A stretch of DNA of 24,867 bases from an uncultured Oscillospiraceae bacterium (lineage in GTDB: Bacteria; Bacillota; Clostridia; Oscillospirales; Oscillospiraceae): assembly GCA_934630985.1 (NCBI GenBank), contig CAKTXO010000014.1, positions 1-24,867 on the forward strand, read 5' to 3'. Below are positions 22,756 to 24,867 of this stretch, one piece after another. A program made the translations under genes and the position numbers. The notes under the pieces were generated by a model. It made no database searches. It was not told the DNA's origin and saw nothing but the letters and a program-made list of their open reading frames with translations. Numbering within the stretch: the stretch's first letter is position 1; every line of letters starts with the position of its first letter.

Positions 22756-23169
22756 ATGGAAAAAATCAAGAAGCTAATTGAAAAATACTGGGATCTGGTG
22801 TCCTATCTGTTTTTCGGGGTGCTGACCACGGTGGTCAACTACCTGATTTATCTGCCGGTGTACAATTATCTGGGCTTTTCCGCGGCGGTGAGCAACATGA
22901 TCGCTTGGGTAGGGGCGGTGGCCTTTGCTTACCTGACCAACAAGCCCTTTGTGTTCCGCAGCCACGATTGGTCTGCCAAGGTAGTGTTCCCGGAATTGGC
23001 GAAATTTATCAGCTGCCGACTGGCCTCCGGCGTTCTGGAGACAGCGATCCTTTTCGTCACGGTGGACTGTCTTCGGTGGAACGGGAATATCTGGAAGCTC
23101 ATCACCCAGGTGCTGGTGGTGATATTCAATTATGTGGGAAGCAAGCTGCTGGTATTTCGGAAGAAGTGA
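22756..23169 (+). CDS. GtrA-family membrane protein
   Basis: A 137-residue protein with four predicted membrane segments (about residues 15-33, 38-58, 86-104 and 112-130). The pattern FGVLTTVVNYLIY near the N-terminus and NKPFVFRS after the second segment is the GtrA/DPMS family signature. It ends in NYVGSKLLVFRKK. Family members are thought to help move polyprenyl-linked sugars across the membrane for cell-surface glycosylation. The start at 22756 is chosen for GGAGG at 22743-22747, eight bases upstream; an ATG at 22741 in the same frame lacks a ribosome site. No glycosyltransferase gene is adjacent. Confidence 0.9.
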   Translation: MEKIKKLIEKYWDLVSYLFFGVLTTVVNYLIYLPVYNYLGFSAAVSNMIAWVGAVAFAYLTNKPFVFRSHDWSAKVVFPELAKFISCRLASGVLETAILFVTVDCLRWNGNIWKLITQVLVVIFNYVGSKLLVFRKK

Positions 23170-23175
23170 ACAATG

Positions 23176-23211
23176 CCCCGGGTTTGGCTAAGCGCCAAAT
23201 CCGGGGTTTTT
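23176..23211 (+). terminator. Intrinsic terminator after the GtrA-family gene
   Basis: CCCCGGGTTTGGC pairs with GCCAAATCCGGGG (23176-23206) and is followed by TTTTT. Confidence 0.9.
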
Positions 23212-23250
23212 GATTGCAGGTAAAGATGGGGCTACTGGGAATAATAAGCG

Positions 23251-23436
23251 TGTCATTGCGAACCAGTGGTGCTCCGCGCAGCGAATCTAAAATCTCAATG
23301 ACTGCCGGTGGCAGTCATACCTCTATATAGCGCACGCTGGTGTGGCAATCTGTTCTCCTTAAAATACGGAAATACGCAACATTTTATGGGATGCGGATTG
23401 CGAACCAGTGACGTCGGTCACTGGTTCGCAATGACA
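23251..23436. repeat. Intergenic palindromic repeat E
   Basis: Begins TGTCATTGCGAACCAGT (23251-23267) and ends ACTGGTTCGCAATGACA (about 23420-23436). It contains the AATGACTGCCGGTGGCAGTCAT palindrome shared with repeat A, a CTGGTGTGGCAATC arm near 23338, and a short terminal palindrome ACCAGTGACGTCGGTCACTGG. It fills most of the 23212-23479 gap. The remainder shows nothing recognisable. Confidence 0.75.
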
Positions 23437-23479
23437 TCCTAATTTTCGGATTTCTGCATTTTTACGCAGGAGTGATGTA

Positions 23480-23911
23480 TTAGCCGTACTTTTCGACCAG
23501 GTATTCCATGGCTTCCCGGTAGCCGGCGAAGCCATGGCCTTTGATGGTTTTCTCACATGCCTTCCCGGCGTAGGAAATCTGCCGGAAGGGCTCCCGGGTG
23601 TCCACATCGGAAATGTGCACCTCCACGGCGGGGATGGATACGGCCTTCAGGGCATCCAATATGGCAACGCTGGTGTGAGTGTAGGCCGCGGGATTGATGA
23701 CGATGCCGTCGATTTTGCCGTAGGCCCACTGAATTTTGTCTACCAGGTCGCCCTCGTGGTTGGACTGGTACTGCTCCACTTCCACGCCCAGAGCCTTGCC
23801 GGTGTCCTTTAGCAGGGCCAGCAGGTCAGAAAAAGTGTTTTTCCCGTAAATGCCCGGCTCCCGAATGCCCAGCATATTCAGGTTGGGGCCGTTGATGACC
23901 AAGATTTTCAT
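23480..23911 (-). CDS. aroQ: Type II 3-dehydroquinate dehydratase
   Basis: Dehydrates 3-dehydroquinate to 3-dehydroshikimate in aromatic amino acid synthesis. The 143 residues are typical of the dodecameric type II enzyme. INGPNLNMLG (6-15) leads into the flexible lid with catalytic Tyr22 (GIYG). NPAAYTHTS and EVHISDVDTREPFR carry the substrate-binding Asn, His and Arg. The ATG overlaps the stop of the upstream aroE-aroK gene (ATGA), showing an operon read right to left. The pathway order AroQ-AroE-AroK covers three consecutive shikimate steps. Confidence 0.96.
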   Translation of the reverse strand: MKILVINGPNLNMLGIREPGIYGKNTFSDLLALLKDTGKALGVEVEQYQSNHEGDLVDKIQWAYGKIDGIVINPAAYTHTSVAILDALKAVSIPAVEVHISDVDTREPFRQISYAGKACEKTIKGHGFAGYREAMEYLVEKYG

Positions 23912-24867
23912 GGCAGTTCCTCCAAAGCGTCCAGGATTTTTTGCACGGTTTCTTCCGGTGTGTCGGTGTTTTCTACCCGGATGTCGGCAAAGGCTTCGTA
24001 AAGGGGCTTCCGGGCGGCATACATCTTCCCCAGGTCATTTGCCTGGGACAGGGGACGGCCGTCCGTGGGAAGCTTGCTCCAATCTCGCTCCAGCCAGACG
24101 AGATAGCCGTTCTGGTGGAGGAGGGGATAGTTGCGCTTCTGGGTGACGCAGCCGCCGCCGGTGGCAATGACCAGGCCGGACTGCTTGCTCAGCTCCGTCA
24201 GGGCTTTGGTCTCCCAGTCCCGGAAAGTCGGTTCGCCGTCCTGGGCGAAGATCTCCGGAATGGACTTTCCGCCAAGGGCAATGATCTTCTCATCCGCGTC
24301 CGCCAGGGTGCGTCCCAGCTTTTCGGCAAGAAGGGTACCGATGGTGGTCTTTCCACAGCCGGGCATACCGATGAGGACGATGTTTTTCATCTGATGGGAA
24401 AGCTGCCGGTAGATTTTTTCGATGACCTCATCGGAAATTTTCTCACCGGTGAAGACCTCAGCGGCCTCCTTGGCCTGGGCGACCAGCATCCACAGACCGT
24501 TTTCCCGGGGAATGCCCAGCTTTTCCGCATCCAGCAGCAGCTGGGTTCGAGCCGGATTGTAAATCACATCCAGCACCCCTTCCAAATGGGGAAAAAGCCC
24601 TAAGTCGATAGGGGAGACGCCGGTGTTGGGGTACATGCCAACGGGGGTGGTGTTAACGATGGCGGCGGCGTCGGCATGCCGGTACAGATTTTGGTAGTTA
24701 TTCTCTCCGGAACGGGAGATGACAACAGGGCTGGCACCCAGATCCTTCAGAGCGGCTACCGCCGTATTGGAGGCGCCGCCGCTGCCCAGTACCAGCACCT
24801 TCTTTCCGGCAACCGAAAGCCCGGCATGACGGACAAGAGAGGTAAAGCCAAAATAATCGGTGTTGTG
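23908..24867 (-). CDS. aroE-aroK: Fused shikimate dehydrogenase and shikimate kinase (AroE-AroK), 5' end outside the window
   Basis: The frame is open to the window edge, giving 319 residues of a longer protein. The first residues visible are HNTDYFGF, the shikimate-binding Asn/Asp motif of AroE. The NADP loop LVLGSGGASN and the NTTPVGMYP motif follow. After a short linker, MKNIVLIGMPGCGKTT (from 24390) opens a complete shikimate kinase of 160 residues, with the P-loop GMPGCGKT, DADEKI, FRDWE and the GGG segment. The fusion couples reduction of dehydroshikimate to phosphorylation of shikimate. Only the AroE substrate-binding N-terminal domain is missing. An internal kinase start cannot be ruled out, but the frame is continuous with no stop. 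Confidence 0.95.
   Translation of the reverse strand, partial: HNTDYFGFTSLVRHAGLSVAGKKVLVLGSGGASNTAVAALKDLGASPVVISRSGENNYQNLYRHADAAAIVNTTPVGMYPNTGVSPIDLGLFPHLEGVLDVIYNPARTQLLLDAEKLGIPRENGLWMLVAQAKEAAEVFTGEKISDEVIEKIYRQLSHQMKNIVLIGMPGCGKTTIGTLLAEKLGRTLADADEKIIALGGKSIPEIFAQDGEPTFRDWETKALTELSKQSGLVIATGGGCVTQKRNYPLLHQNGYLVWLERDWSKLPTDGRPLSQANDLGKMYAARKPLYEAFADIRVENTDTPEETVQKILDALEELP

Overview
The window is GC-rich, densely packed bacterial chromosome. Several signs point to an anaerobic low-branching Firmicute of the Clostridia, most likely an Oscillospirales-type gut organism: Gram-positive style GGAGG ribosome sites, GTG starts, a tyrosine T-box leader, the dxs-tlyA-nadK-argR-recN gene string, an anaerobic CbiK-type cobalt chelatase, a D-lactate dehydrogenase and a LUD protein. 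The genus cannot be fixed from this sequence alone.

Layout. (1) 1-482, minus strand: the start of a HAD-type hydrolase that runs off the left edge. (2) 559-3235: a promoter with a LexA-like box, about 450 nt of palindromic repeats, an 88-aa unknown protein gene coupled to a Y-family DNA polymerase (dinB), another repeat, and a NUDIX hydrolase. (3) 3330-3490: a MITE-like 161-bp hairpin element flanked by TA. (4) 3502-10447: a strong promoter, then about 650 nt without a credible gene that I interpret as OLE RNA (Ornate Large Extremophilic RNA), followed directly by its membrane partner oapA and then dxs, tlyA, nadK, argR and recN. All are on one strand with tiny gaps, so this looks like one long transcript. 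(5) 10457-11988: a tyrosine T-box leader and tyrS. (6) 12044-12165: a long palindromic repeat between convergent genes. (7) 12216-13088: dapA on the minus strand. (8) 13152-21391: a tetrapyrrole operon, cbiK-cbiL fusion, hemA-precorrin-2 dehydrogenase fusion, hemC, cobA-hemD fusion, hemB, hemL, then a LUD protein. (9) 21389-21561: a nested multi-hairpin region. (10) 21632-22621: D-lactate dehydrogenase on the minus strand, and a divergent GtrA-family membrane protein at 22756-23169. (11) 23251-23436: another repeat. (12) 23480-24867: aroQ and a partial aroE-aroK fusion on the minus strand.

How the genes work together. The tetrapyrrole operon makes 5-aminolevulinate from glutamyl-tRNA (HemA, HemL), builds uroporphyrinogen III (HemB, HemC, HemD), methylates it to precorrin-2 (CobA), oxidises it to sirohydrochlorin (C-terminal domain of HemA), inserts cobalt (CbiK) and starts corrin ring methylation (CbiL). 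No uroporphyrinogen decarboxylase or protoheme gene is present, so the operon is wired for cobalamin and possibly siroheme. The shikimate genes at the right edge are compacted by fusion in the same way.

The main discovery candidate is the OLE RNA-OapA locus. OLE RNA is a large, structurally elaborate bacterial RNA that works at the membrane with protein partners. Its presence here rests on gene context, length, a well-placed promoter and recognition of OapA (DxxxD motif), not on a covariance-model search.
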